Assembly: GCA_947247005.1 (NCBI GenBank)
Contig: OX365948.1
Location: 41,296,601 to 41,360,600 of the forward strand
Direction: 5' to 3'
Length of the DNA stretch: 64,000 bases
DNA from: Spisula solida
Lineage: Eukaryota; Mollusca; Bivalvia; Venerida; Mactridae
Shown here: in pieces, positions 1 through 12,700 of the stretch
Layout: the number at the start of each line of letters is the position of its first letter
Position numbering within the stretch: position 1 is the first letter of the stretch
Notes under the pieces: generated by a model
Database searches by the model: none
Seen by the model: the letters and a program-made list of their open reading frames with translations, nothing else
Told to the model about the DNA's origin: nothing
Translations under genes and position numbers: made by a program

Positions 1-165
1 TATTTTGAACTTGACATCTAAATTGATCATTCTTCAAAAACTTCAAAATCAGACAAAAATCAATCAGGTATATTCTGGCTGGTATTTTGAACTTGACATC
101 TAAATTGATCATTCTTCAAAAACTTCAAAATCAGACAAAAATCTATCGGGTATATTTCTGGCAGG
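1..165. repeat. Two-copy 82-bp tandem repeat
   Basis: The sequence beginning TATTTTGAACTTGACATCTA occurs at 1 and again at 83 with few differences. The array may extend left of the window. Confidence 0.9.
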
Positions 166-3082
166 TATATGTAGAAGTAGTGTGTAAACTATTCAGAGAA
201 TCCAGTACATATGTTAACACTACCACCTTTGTTGGTCATAACTCATGTTCTGTGACAAGTGCTGCACATATGCTGCCAGCAAAAGTAATCAAGGGGAAGA
301 CTTAGAAAGAAATATTCTATCTAAGTAATATGTTTCCAAGTCCATGCACCCAGAACTTCTAGGGTCAGGAATTCTTTCAATCAACAGCGCTGAATGCCAA
401 GGAAAGCATACAGACAGAGAAATCATCGCCGATAATTGTAGATATATTCTCATGACCTTTCCAATGCTCTCAACCAACATAAGAGGAATTAAGTGGAGCA
501 AAATATTTTTCTCTCAAGTTCTTCGGAGAGTGAATTCCAACAGGTCTTATGACAGAATTTCTCGGAGCAATAATGTGTGACAACTGACAGGGATATGACT
601 TAATGGAGGGCTAGCTTTAATGAAAGGTGGCATCTCTTGTAGTTTGTATCGATATCCTAACAGTTAATTAAGATTGAGGTTTCTCGTGGAATCACTCAAT
701 CATAAATATCTTGCTCATTTCTCCATTCATAATGAATCAGTTGCAAATACATATTGATTAAGTTAAATGATCAGTCCTTGTTTTTTCTGTTACATCAAAA
801 GCATTAAGCAAGCTCAATGAAGTATTCGGAATAGACTCAACAAAAGCATTCATACCAACTAATGGAATCCGTAGGGTTCCAGATTTGATTATCTTCCATT
901 CAATTACAGGGCCTACAACGTGGAAGCTAGGACTTAAAATGCAATTTTCATGATTTAGATTTAATCCAGCAATAATAAGTTCAGTTACAGTCAGATTGCT
1001 TAATATACCAAGCCTTAGATTGGAAAACTATTTCCCCTACCTATATGAAAATCCCATGCAGATACAAATTGCCCTGGGAAACAGCGGACTTTGTAGTCTC
1101 ATTGAGGAGATGTAATGTGAGACATAAAACTACCAGAAATGGGTCATTATATCAAGTATCATTTCTTGTTGTCTGTTTACTTATGTTACAAAATAGATCA
1201 AGCTTATATATCTTCCCACATAACATAATTTAGGGATGGCACCAAATGACTTGGACTTTTGACTTTTTCACAGCTGAATCTTGGTGTTTCAGTGGTCAAG
1301 TTCATTTTCTTGTACTATGTAATTGTGGCATGTGATGTTTTCATGTTTTCTGTGTACGGCTATTTATGTTGAGTTAGGATAGCACCAAAGGATAGCACTC
1401 CTACAGTCTCAATGTGCTATGACAGCTAGCGCAAGGCAAATGCAAAGAAAAATTATCAACAAATTTTAATAATTTATTTCAAATTTAACAATTTCATTTT
1501 TTTCTTAATTTGAGGATCGGGTAGCCCCTTATTTTGGGGAAAATATTTGTATTTTTATAATATTGGAAAACTGCATATTCCTATGAAATCAGAGAAGATA
1601 TGAAAGCATTGCATGTTAACTGTAGCATCAGCCCTTAGGAAGGTCATATTTTAATAATTCAACCTTGAAGAATGGCAAGCATTGATATGGCCCATCTACT
1701 GACGATGTAACTTAAGGAAAAGAAAAACACATTAATGTCAATGTATTTCATTTCAAACTTCTTAGACACTTTGAAGTACAATGTAGACTTTCTGCAAGAT
1801 TTCCTATAACATCAAATACTTTTTCTTTGATCCGATATTTTATTTCTTTAGTTCCTTGACTGTATGAATAAGACTGAGGAATTTATTGAAGTAGTAAAGG
1901 AGCCAATTCAAAGGATTTTCTCACCAGAACAGTGGGTTAAAGGTTAGTTTACACGAGGTCGGTCGGGTACCAGTTGGTCTGTGTCAATCAGATGATTGAT
2001 TGCTAGCTAATTGGCATGGTATCAAGCTTCTATCAGACTCTGCACAGGAACAGCTGTCTGGTTTCCTGTCTACAACAAGTTTCAAAATGAGAAAGAAAAC
2101 AAGGAGCCAGTCTTGAACAAATAAATACAGAAATGCATGATGGGATGTGTTTACCCGAATTTACATACATTTTAAGATGAATTTTCATGTAATGTAATCA
2201 ATATGGAAGATCTAAGCTTTTTGCATTGGTAAATTATTTAGAGACATAATAATGCAAATCACAAGAGGTTTAGAGGCTATTTAATAAATGGGGAATAATA
2301 TTAATAAGAAATGTTAACTTTTCATAATTTTGCAAGATGAGTTTTCAAGTAACGACAATTTCATTGAATATTAATTTAGTTTATCATAAGCATGGGTTAA
2401 TGATTGTGAGGCTTGTAAGTACCTTGAAACTTGGTTTAGAGGCTATGTACATGATATAGGCAACAAAATGGCCAAGAAATCTCAAACTTAACCTACAAAT
2501 TGGATTTTCTCTACACGCAAAAGAGAATATACTAGCACACTATCTCAGACAACAGATTGCTAAATTAAGCTTCTTCAAACAATTTTAAAATAAGTGTTCT
2601 CCTTTCCATTACCCATAAGCCCTTAGCCAATAACCACTTAGTGTCACATTTGAACTAACTTCAATCAATCCAGTCTTTCCTGTACATAAGAATAAAACTG
2701 AAAACAAAACTAACTTAAATTGTTGCAAAATTTTCTCCGGAAGATTTCAACAGGCAATCAATTCAGCTGAAATGTGCCTAATTTACGATTGGACTAATAC
2801 AATTACAAGCCAATTAAGTATATTTATTTTAAGATTCCTGCTAATCAATTAGTAGCTGACAAGTTTGTACAATCGCCTGAAAAATGCAGCTTAAAGAGGA
2901 AATGATACAAAACAATGCACATGTATACACATTACTTGTAAGATTCAAACGAGTCTTCTCTTTTAAACCATGCAGGTCATAACAATATATCAGATTTATA
3001 GTAGACAAGTGTAGCAAACTTTATAGCAAGCTTAAAGTGAGAATAAAAGGCAAACTATTAAATTAATAAGACAATAGCATAA

Positions 3083-3382
3083 TGTAAAACTGACTTGTCC
3101 CTGATAAGGTAAAACTGACCGGTCCATGATTAGATAAAACTGACTGGTCCCTGAAGAGGTAGAACTGACTTGTCCCTGATTAGTTAAAACTGAGTGGTCA
3201 CTGACTGGTCCCTGATTAGGTAAAACTGGCTTGCCCCTGATTAGGTAAAACTGACTTGTCCCTAATTAGATAAAATTGACTGGTCTTTGCTTAGGTAAAA
3301 CTCATTGGTCCCTGATTAGGTAAAACTCATTGGTCCTGGATCAGGGAAAGCTGACTTGTCCCTGATAGGTTAAATTGGTTCC
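3083..3382. repeat. Minisatellite, unit about 25 bp
   Basis: About twelve diverged copies of a unit built on TAAAACTGACTGGTCCCTGA, with some units truncated. Confidence 0.9.
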
Positions 3383-4052
3383 TTTAAGACTCATCAAAGA
3401 TCTAAACACATATTTTTAGATCTTTGGACTCCTGGTCACCTATTGTGTAACAGCGGACTTACAATTCAATGATCAGGCAGATAGGTAAAACCCGAGACGA
3501 CATCTCAAAGACCATGTGACAAATTCCCCTAAATAGTCAACCTACACAAAGTACTATGTACAATAAAACAATTAATACCGAACATTACAGCCTGGATAAT
3601 TCAATAATACTTCACATATCTAGTAATATATTCCTATCAAAGGCACTTCACACACACACTCAAGGCCCATCAATTTTCTGGCCAATGGTCAATTTCAGTG
3701 ACCAGCACATGGAGTGCCCAGGACAATGGACGAAATAAATCAAATTTGTACAAGAATTCTGCTGACACAAACATATGTGTCCACGCACTGGGAAAACACA
3801 AAAACTTGGCCAAATACCACAAAAGACTGGAAGGCAAAAGATTTTACTAATTAATTGCAGCTTTCATTACATGTTGAGTCCAGGAGCCAGCACATGCATA
3901 AAATATGTACCGCAATTATACTCAGTTAACAACAAAGGCAGCCCTGAGACAAATACACAATCATTAATGCGGTTCGTTTAACTCATTTTATGCTTTTTGT
4001 CAAGAAGAACGATAGACAAAAACATCTATCTAGGTATACATGTATAATTGTT

Positions 4053-4265
4053 AAGCCTAGGTCCCACTGAGCATTTTTTCCCTTCGCGATGTACTCCCTG
4101 TAGAAATTAATGAGCTATCAGGACATCGGGAACAGGTTCCTCTTGGTCTAGGGGAAGCTTCGGGGAAGTCATGAACAGTTTGTGATATTGGAAGGAATTG
4201 TGATGAATCGGATGGAAATCGGGAAAACACCGCTGATGTGGAATTCCTCAGTGGGACCTAGGCTT
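4053..4265. mobile_element. Short fold-back element with 19-bp perfect terminal inverted repeats
   Basis: AAGCCTAGGTCCCACTGAG at 4053-4071 is the exact reverse complement of 4247-4265. The 213-bp element has no coding capacity and looks like a non-autonomous DNA transposon (MITE). Confidence 0.75.
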
Positions 4266-4327
4266 GAGCCTCTCCTCAGTGGGACCTAGGCTTGAGTATC
4301 TCCTCAGTGGGACCTAGGCTTGAGGCC
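4246..4327. repeat. Tandem triplication of the fold-back element's right end
   Basis: The right terminus CCTCAGTGGGACCTAGGCTT recurs three times at about 29-30-bp spacing, so only this end of the element has been tandemly amplified. Confidence 0.85.
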
Positions 4328-5039
4328 TTAAGTGGAGGAAATGCTGACAATTAGTAATGTTGCATGACCAAGTTGAGTATCCAACTTAGAACTAATGTCC
4401 CAATATCTGCAGACATTCTTAATTCATGGTTCAAACAGAAATGCTCTAAAACAATTCCAAGTACTTCCTGAAGACTTTTTCAAGAACATTTTTCACATTT
4501 TCCAGAAATAAAATTTGGGCCTGTTGTGGCAAATTAAACCACAACATGGTTTCATGCTGCTTGGTCTTTATGACATTGTTACATTTAGAAGCCTAGGTGG
4601 TCCCTTTTGTTGAATGATTTATGTCAATTTGATGGTCAGAAGTTCCCAATAACCTGTGACCCCTGCTGGCCCTTTCTCATTTATCACTATCCAATTAATG
4701 AAAAGTGTGAACAGTTATTCCACAACGAACATTCAACACTCCCATACGCTTTGCTAGATGTGACATTGGCCAGGTTTTGGCACGGCCAGATATATTCGTT
4801 TTCTTGAGTTAACTGACCATTTGATGAAAGGTCAAGATAAGAATGGACCAAGTCTCCCTGGGTGGGTGGTCAGGTATCCCCATACCAAGATGCTACCATA
4901 ATATATGTGATAAGATTCATATTTATCAAAGTTCACTGTCGACTTTAGTATACATGGTGACTTTAGTATACATGGTCGTGCAGCACATATCACATTAGGG
5001 TCATCTGGATAATTTGTTAACTTAGGTTTGTATGGGTTG

Positions 5040-5125
5040 AACACTGTTTTTGGACAATTTTTCAGTTATATACTGCAACAGTGACTCCTCGAGTTTTCCT
5101 GGAACCAGTCTGATTGACCAAAGTC
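5040..5125. mobile_element. Dispersed SINE-like repeat, fragment
   Basis: GACAATTTTTCAGTTATATA, CTGCAACAGTGACTCC and TTTTCCTGGAACCAGT resemble the same family head. Confidence 0.45.
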
Positions 5126-6339
5126 ATGGCTGGTACAGGGTTGTACAATTTTATTCTTTGTGATTATTTAAGGTTAACTATGGGGTACCATTATACCGTA
5201 TTGGGTTAAATCACATTTCTAAAATCTTATTTCAAAATTTACATTTGTCACATTAATCAAATTGACCTAATTTAGAGTTTGTTATGAAAGTGTATACAGT
5301 CTCTATCGCAGACATGGATATTACATAACATTAGAACTGTCATTTTACTGCATGAATGATTAAGACAAGATAATAAATCATTATTAATCATTCATATTCA
5401 TTCATGGAGAAAGATGACATTGCTATATTCTAAATATTTTATTAGCTAATATGGTGCATCGAATTGCAGGTTTCATTATGGATGCAGTGCATAATATAAC
5501 CATGTGATAAAAGCAATTTATACTAATATATATTATATATTTATATTATTCAGTTACAACAATTCTTAATGAAAGATAAATAATACTAATTCAACAAGTA
5601 TAAGTGGTCACCTTAATAAAGCAACCACCTGTCTCCTTTGTATTACAAAATCTGAATCAGCCATTTTTACCAGCTGTAAATTAATTAGCTGCGGCCATGT
5701 TTGATGTATCTTATAATACTGCTTAAAAGACAGGTAGATGTACAATGTACTGTGGTTTGGGTTTTTTCAAACTTGGTTTGTGGCAAATAAAAATTAGAAT
5801 CATTTGTGGTTGTACTCATTTGTACTACTTAACCGTAACAGTGAGTCAAGCTAAACCCACATTTTAAAGTGCATTAATTGCTTTTCGGTGTTATGTTTTA
5901 AATTAAGTAATTTGTTAGTCAGAGACTCATCAAATCATGAATTCAGGTGTGCCTAAACACAGGTGCGGTCAGGTGTGCTGAAACACAGGTGCGGTCAGTA
6001 AGTATAAGACTAAGAGAAAGGAGAATTTAAGGCAAACATGCATAGAACCTACATTAACAGAACAATTAAGATACAGTACTCCTTAACAGATGTACCTCAT
6101 CACAGAGCAATGCTCCATCCACTTTTGAAATGCTACACAATTGATAATTGTACCTGTTGAAAATGCACCATATGTGATGTTTTCATGCAATCTGCAGATA
6201 ATTAATGGAACTATGGGTACCTACATACAAATGCATTTCCTGTTTCTGCGAGTTCTTGAAAGTTCTTGAAAGTTTTCATGAATATCCGGTACCACATTAG
6301 TGAACATTTTTGAAAATCGCTGAGAAAAAGACAGACATT

Positions 6340-6450
6340 CGCAAATACATTTCTACTGTCATAAACAAAAGACCAACATTGGCACAAATACATTTCTACT
6401 GTCATAAACAAAAGACAGACATCGGCACAAATATATTTTTTACTGTCGTA
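6340..6450. repeat. Tandem repeat, unit about 50 bp
   Basis: Two to three copies of a unit containing TTCTACTGTCATAAACAAAA and GGCACAAATA. Confidence 0.8.
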
Positions 6451-6999
6451 AACAACCGGAAATAATAACGTGAGAATAATATAGTACATAAATGTATAGA
6501 GACAAACTTGGTCTATGAGGGAAGGGAAGAAACCAAACAATAGGCACAATGAGGGCTGTCAACGAGGGCTGTCAATGAGAAGCACGGTACTTCTGACAAG
6601 TGGTATTGGTCAATGCTTATCAATATTGCCTTAAACATAGACACAGATATATTTATCAGGGTAACTTCATACATCAAACAAATATAAATGGACACACACA
6701 TCAAATAGATTGAATTTATTAATGAGCTAATTCTGTGCTAACTGAATTAGGAATTCCCGCATGTATATTTAAACAGGAAGTAGATTTACCAGCGCGGGCA
6801 GCTGATCATGGCATGATGGTAGTTAAAAAACTATAATATACGGTACGACCTACGGTTCTACAGGACAATGACCACATAAAGATGCTTAACAAAATCTTTG
6901 TCTTTCACTTAAATCATGCAAACATGCGCCAGCTATATAGTTGAAACCTTGAACTCAAAACAGTAAAACCTTAAATGACAATAAGATAAGTCATCTCAA

Positions 7000-7095
7000 A
7001 ATTTACTCTCCTAAAAAATGGGCATCGCTGAAAATTTACTCTCATAAAAAACTGACAAAATCGACATCTCAAAATTTACTCTCCTAAAAAAATCG
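7000..7095. repeat. Short repeat of AAAATTTACTCTCCTAAAAA
   Basis: Three imperfect copies of an AT-rich unit at irregular spacing. Confidence 0.7.
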
Positions 7096-8114
7096 GTTGA
7101 TAGCATTACGTCACTTCTTATATATACCGCGAATAAATGAATTTTAATGGCATAGTGGATAATCAAAGCTCTGTGGGAAACATGTATACACAATTTTTTT
7201 TAAAAGGCCTATTAATTATGGCTTTTTGCTCTCCTTACACAACACTTGAGTCATTATTAACTCATTACCCCATAATACCCTTAATATGACTGTTCAATAG
7301 AAACTAATCTCATTATATAAATATACTTATCTTCATACCAGTTATTTAAAACATGTATTCATTTAAACATGTAATGAAATTACATAAATGCATTAAAATG
7401 CACCTGCTTGGAAATAATCTGATAGATTATTGTAGGAAAGGGGCTAGACCAATTTAATTGAAGATCAGTCATCAAGGGGTCCCAAGGGTGTGATCTTATA
7501 ACTGAGATGTTACAGTACCCAGTTATACTATAATGTTCTGTTATGATATCATATCAAATAGACCCATGCTTAAGACATGACAAGTTAATGAGTCAGTAAT
7601 TAAGGCACTAATGAAGTTTTGACCAGTGGTCAGTAAGATTATGATGTTTACAGATTGCGATAGTTACAGAAAACCTGAGCGTGAATCAATTAAGATTCTT
7701 TCCATAGCAAATGGTGTAGATTTTCTATAATCTCCCCAGAAGCCGTTTCCTGGCGATGTCAAATTTCCTCTGCTAAGCTCCGGTGTCTGACCACGCATTT
7801 TGTATCATATAATGGCCTTCCCTAACGCAGTGAGTTACTCATCAGAAATGAGGAATCGTCATGAAATGGTGATTGATATTTTCTCAACCAAAGTTTACTT
7901 AATGTACGAACACACATTAGCTCTCAGATAAATGGCCTGGCTTACATACAATATTACTCATAGGTAACAAAGGAACACAATAAAACATACAAACAAATTT
8001 CTTCACCAAAAATGTTTCAACAATGGACATTGATCTTGTCATCATATACAGGAGCTTTACACAAACAACAAAATATAAAATTGATGGTTTGGCAGAAAAC
8101 ACTCCGACTTAAAT

Positions 8115-8425
8115 CAATTATCTCCCCTTAAAACTCTCCAAAAGTAGAGTAATCTCCCCTTAAAACTCTCCAAAGTAGAGTTATCTCCCCTAAAAACTAT
8201 CCAAGAGTAGGGGAGATAATGCAAAAGTAGAGTAACCTCCCTTAAAGTTCTCCAAAGTAGAATTATCTCCCCTAAAAACTATCCAAGAGTAGAGCTATCT
8301 CCCTTAAAAATCTCCAAAAGTAGGGGAGATAATCCAAAAGTAGAATTATCTCCCAAAAGAACTATCCAAAAGTAGAATTATCTCCCATTCAAACTATTCA
8401 AAAGTACAATTATCTTCCATTAGAC
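8115..8425. repeat. Minisatellite, unit about 32 bp
   Basis: About ten diverged copies of a unit with ATCTCCCCTTAAAACTCTCC and AAAAGTAGAGT. In places the core is present in inverted order (GTAGGGGAGATAAT). Confidence 0.9.
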
Positions 8426-9298
8426 AAAAAATACCGAGACTTAAATGAGGTTACTGCACCAGCAAAGGGAGTTTAAATTTACTGAATTCTGAGTTACTAT
8501 AGTGAAGTTGATGAACATGTGGTGTTATCTGACTATACCAAAGGCTTCATTTCTACCATCAGAAGTACATTTATAAGGAAATACATCTTAGCAGCCTGAT
8601 GTGATTAACTAAGTCTACAGATAATGATCCAGGAATCCGAAATCTTAGCATTTCATTTAATTAGTGACCACCATTACGTGTTGGTTAACAAAATAAGATC
8701 AGAGTCTGTCTGCTCTATTTGTGACAAATATTGACATGACAGCAGCAGACGGCTAAATATGTGTACAAACTACACGCAATAAGTACCAGGCAAATTTTTA
8801 GGGATCATACATTATATCTGCAAAAGGCTGATAAGTCATTTTATTATCAAAGAAAACCTCCTTGGACACCCACACACTCTTATTTATAGAAACAATGATC
8901 ATTAATAGAGAGGAAAAATGAAAATTTTTGACAGATGTTTTAAAGACAGTCCTGTTTAACAAGGAACAGAGAATTAATTACTTTGCATCAATAGTGGGAT
9001 TCGACCCAGCATACTGATGGAAAGGCACCTTAGCCTGATCCGATTCACTAATGAAGAAATAAATTGTACTAATGTGATCAAAATTTATTATCAAAGATTT
9101 TCAAATTCTTTCAAAAATAGTTTTTATATAAATAATTATCCGAGAGACGAAATTATTCTAAGCCTGCAACAAGACCTAACAAAACATCAGGTTAAACTGC
9201 AGAGAAGAAATAGGCAGAAATAAACATGCAACATATATCGTCATCAATTCTCACGAAAACAAGGAATCAGAGAAATGACTTTGAATGACGTTTACTTC

Positions 9299-9702
9299 TT
9301 AATGAAAGCTAGAGCTCCGTACATCAAGTCTATTACTGAAAATGTCGATTATATTTAACCTTACACGGGGATCATTACAGTAAGATGGACAAGAATTGCT
9401 GATTTTTTCGTAGATTTCAGTAAATTCGTACGAGTCCACAATAGGTCCAGGAAGACAAGTAGTCAGAAGCTTACATCTCAAGAGGAAGCAAGTCGTTGTC
9501 AATAAGGTACAGAAAACACCAGGGACATCTGTTTCCATAGTAACCATGTTATCAACACCAAACTCTTCAGACTTTTCATTATGTCCAAACACAAGGAAGG
9601 AAATTGGACAAGGATCACACAATGCTGAATGCCCTTCTAACTTAACTTCTGCGAGACAATCACGGTAATTTTCAATGGCGTAAGAATTTTTGATGTTGGT
9701 GT
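9299..9702 (-). CDS. Unrecognised cysteine-rich open frame, possible terminal exon or gene relic
   Basis: An open frame of 134 codons ends at a TAA (9299-9301). It is preceded by a plausible acceptor (CTCTCTCATCTTAAG) that would be entered in phase 1, the same phase as every exon of the host gene. There is no upstream ATG in frame before a stop. The product has about nine cysteines, including CDPC, RCKLLTTCLPGP and SCPSYC, with one moderately hydrophobic stretch and no clear membrane segment. It is richer in GC than its surroundings and its codon content looks protein-like. I do not recognise a family. It could be an alternative 3' exon of the LAR gene, an exon of a nested gene, or a decayed coding fragment. 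An AATAAA lies on the same strand at 9089-9084, but such motifs are common in this AT-rich DNA. Confidence 0.28.
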
Positions 9703-12700
9703 CTTAAGATGAGAGAGGTTATTGATATAAGTCCATTCAAAGTAGGTGACCCAAAAGAAACTCAATATTATTTGGGTTGTTTTAAAACTGCCAAGTTTTG
9801 ATAATTTTTAAATAATCAAAAGAGTGGAAACAAAACCAACAATTAACCAATTGAAAACTTGTTGGGCTTTAAATCAGGCATTTTGATCATTTTTACCACA
9901 TCAAAAGAGCAGAAAAAAACAACAACCAATCATATGTCTTATTTTACTTGTCACAACATTCCTATAGCAGCACTTGCAAACTGGACGGGCTGCATTTTCT
10001 GATGCATTATTCACACAATCCCACAATGCAGTTCTGACATTTTTTAAACAAATGAAATGTACAACCAATGAAAGGTATGAATTCTGGAACTGTAAATGGA
10101 CTTGAAAGTTAAGAGGCATTCCTGATGCACACCCTAAATATCACACAAATGTGACAATGCATTAACCGACCAATCAAACAAGCTTATTAAAGGTCTTACA
10201 TTGCTTAATTATTCTGAAATTACAAACTGGTCTTGAAAAGGGCATTTAAGTTATCAGGTGCATCAATGAAGATTAAGAGAGAGATATAACCAAATCTATA
10301 GGGAGCATGCAATGGTATTATGATGCCAATTTGTTTACAGGCCATAGCATCTTGTTTATAGCATTTGGAATTGTTTCAAATTTGGACCTTGTTGCAGAGA
10401 TGGGGTCGTCACATCACAAGAATTATTGTCACCTTAAAGCAAGGTTCAAAGAGGTGAAAGACGGATGCAAAGTAGATATAACACAAGATAATTGCAAGGG
10501 ATGACTTTGATCTAAAAATCATTAATTCTATACCACAACCTGGCATGCAAGCCTATTGCACTAAGTGACCGCTAACCACTTAATTATTCATTAACCATTG
10601 TCATCCCTTAGAAATATAACATCTCTGGATTCTACAATAGAATCTTCAATCACCTATCCTCTTATTTTTCAATCACATTATTAAATGGTTCTGGATCCAT
10701 AGACTTTCATTTTCAAAGTGTTTCTATTAATGTTTACCGTTTGATGTATACGAGACCTATACACTGTACACGTTCAATAAAATGGACTGTTTTTTTTAAC
10801 AAGATCAACGAAAAGCAACAAATAAATGCCACTCACTCTTACTATAGGTAACCGGTCTGAAAGTGAATTAAAGTTACTGTTTTTATGGGGCAGTCCATCA
10901 TTGCCATTATGGACACTTTTGTGTAAAGTATACCTTTTGAACCCAATGGAGGAATTTAACTACAATTTAACTGCAGTCAGTATAGGAGCTTTAATTAGCC
11001 AAACAGGAAAATCGAACTAAAAGCCATCATGCACACTGTACACTGGTCATTGGGGTTTCCCCTGCCAAATCAACCAATCAGTGACCTCAGACTTGAAGGG
11101 AGCATCTACGGTTCACTATGCAACATCACATATCTGTCTATTGCATGGATAGCTAGGAGCTGCCACTGTTTTTGTATGGTGTTCATAATGATTATCTGTG
11201 CATGTATAGTATTTAATTAAAACTGGATTAAGTTATAGGAGGGTTGTTAAGATATGTTAAATCACTGGAGGGGGGGGGGGGGGGGGGGGTTAGTCCATTT
11301 TCTATGAATCAACTTCTTCCTTCAAAACATTCCATTACATAAAGTCTGCTTACAAATGGGAATAATTTAGGTCTATGAATTCCTATAAAGAGTTAGAATA
11401 GTGGATGGTCTACTTGGAGCATTCAGCTATGAAATATTTAGAGATTTTCTTCAAAACAATATCTGTTTTATGAGTAATTAGACACATAAAGTACGGAATG
11501 GGCTCTGGAAAGTGGCAGACTACAGCTGTTAGATCAAACATATTTCCGATAGAAAATTGGTTTATAATGCGATATAATATCTACAGTTATGATGCAGTAA
11601 CTTCATAATATCATCCAGTAGCATTATGCAGGTAAAGGGTTTAAAGTTGCGAGCTTATGCTATCAATTTATACACTACATTCACTGTACAGATTATAAAC
11701 AATAAACATTACTGAACAAATTTCTTAGTAATTTCTGGATACAATGCCAAATATTTTGTATATGACTTGAACACACTATTGTAAGCAGCATATCATTATC
11801 TATATAGTATGAAGTAGGATTGGAAGATGGGGGGGGGGGGGTACGTTTTTGTCACTGATAAATGATGCTTCAGGGTCTAGCGCTCTATATCCAACACCGA
11901 AGCATCTATATCATTATCAGATCAGTGGAAACATATAAAAGCTTGCCAGCAATATGTTATGATAATAAATTATCTCCTAACTGACTTATCTTAGTAAGTA
12001 TCAGGTAAGTGATGATTACATAACAGGATATACATGTCTGGTCAACAATTACTTATCCCTAGCATAAGGTATGCATATAATTACTGCTCCCTGGGGTGAA
12101 CCATTATCTGGTGAGGCAATGGACACACATGGTTTGTTTCTAACCCAACATACTGAAAGGTGCGGACAATAGCTGGGAGGTAAGGTGTTTGTATTTGTTG
12201 TATTCTCAGTTTATCACACATAGTCAGACAAGTAATCACACAAGTTTCATTAAAATCTCCACAAAATCTGTTTCCAAGATATATGAGTTTTTGGAGTGGA
12301 ATTTATTATCCAACCATGTGTACACATACCTATAGCATATACTAACATTGCTCGGAATAACTCGTGCCTGTAACGCATCAAGATGATCAGTATTATTTGA
12401 TGGAATATCCTTGAGTGTGAAAACATCATCAGAGATACACATACTCATCACTCATTTTAACTGTAACTACTGTAATAATTTGTTCTGTAATAATTTGACT
12501 TAAATTATAATCAGCAAAATTATCGTTCGATCAAGTTCCATTGTCTAAAATATCACCAGCAAAAAACGACCCTGAGCCATGATCACAATTTTTCCCCCAG
12601 ATAACACCAATAGTACTCATAGTTATCATCCACAAAAAACATTTATCATAGTCAACATAAGTATCACCTGACAGCATAAGCACCTGATTCTGGGAAAATG

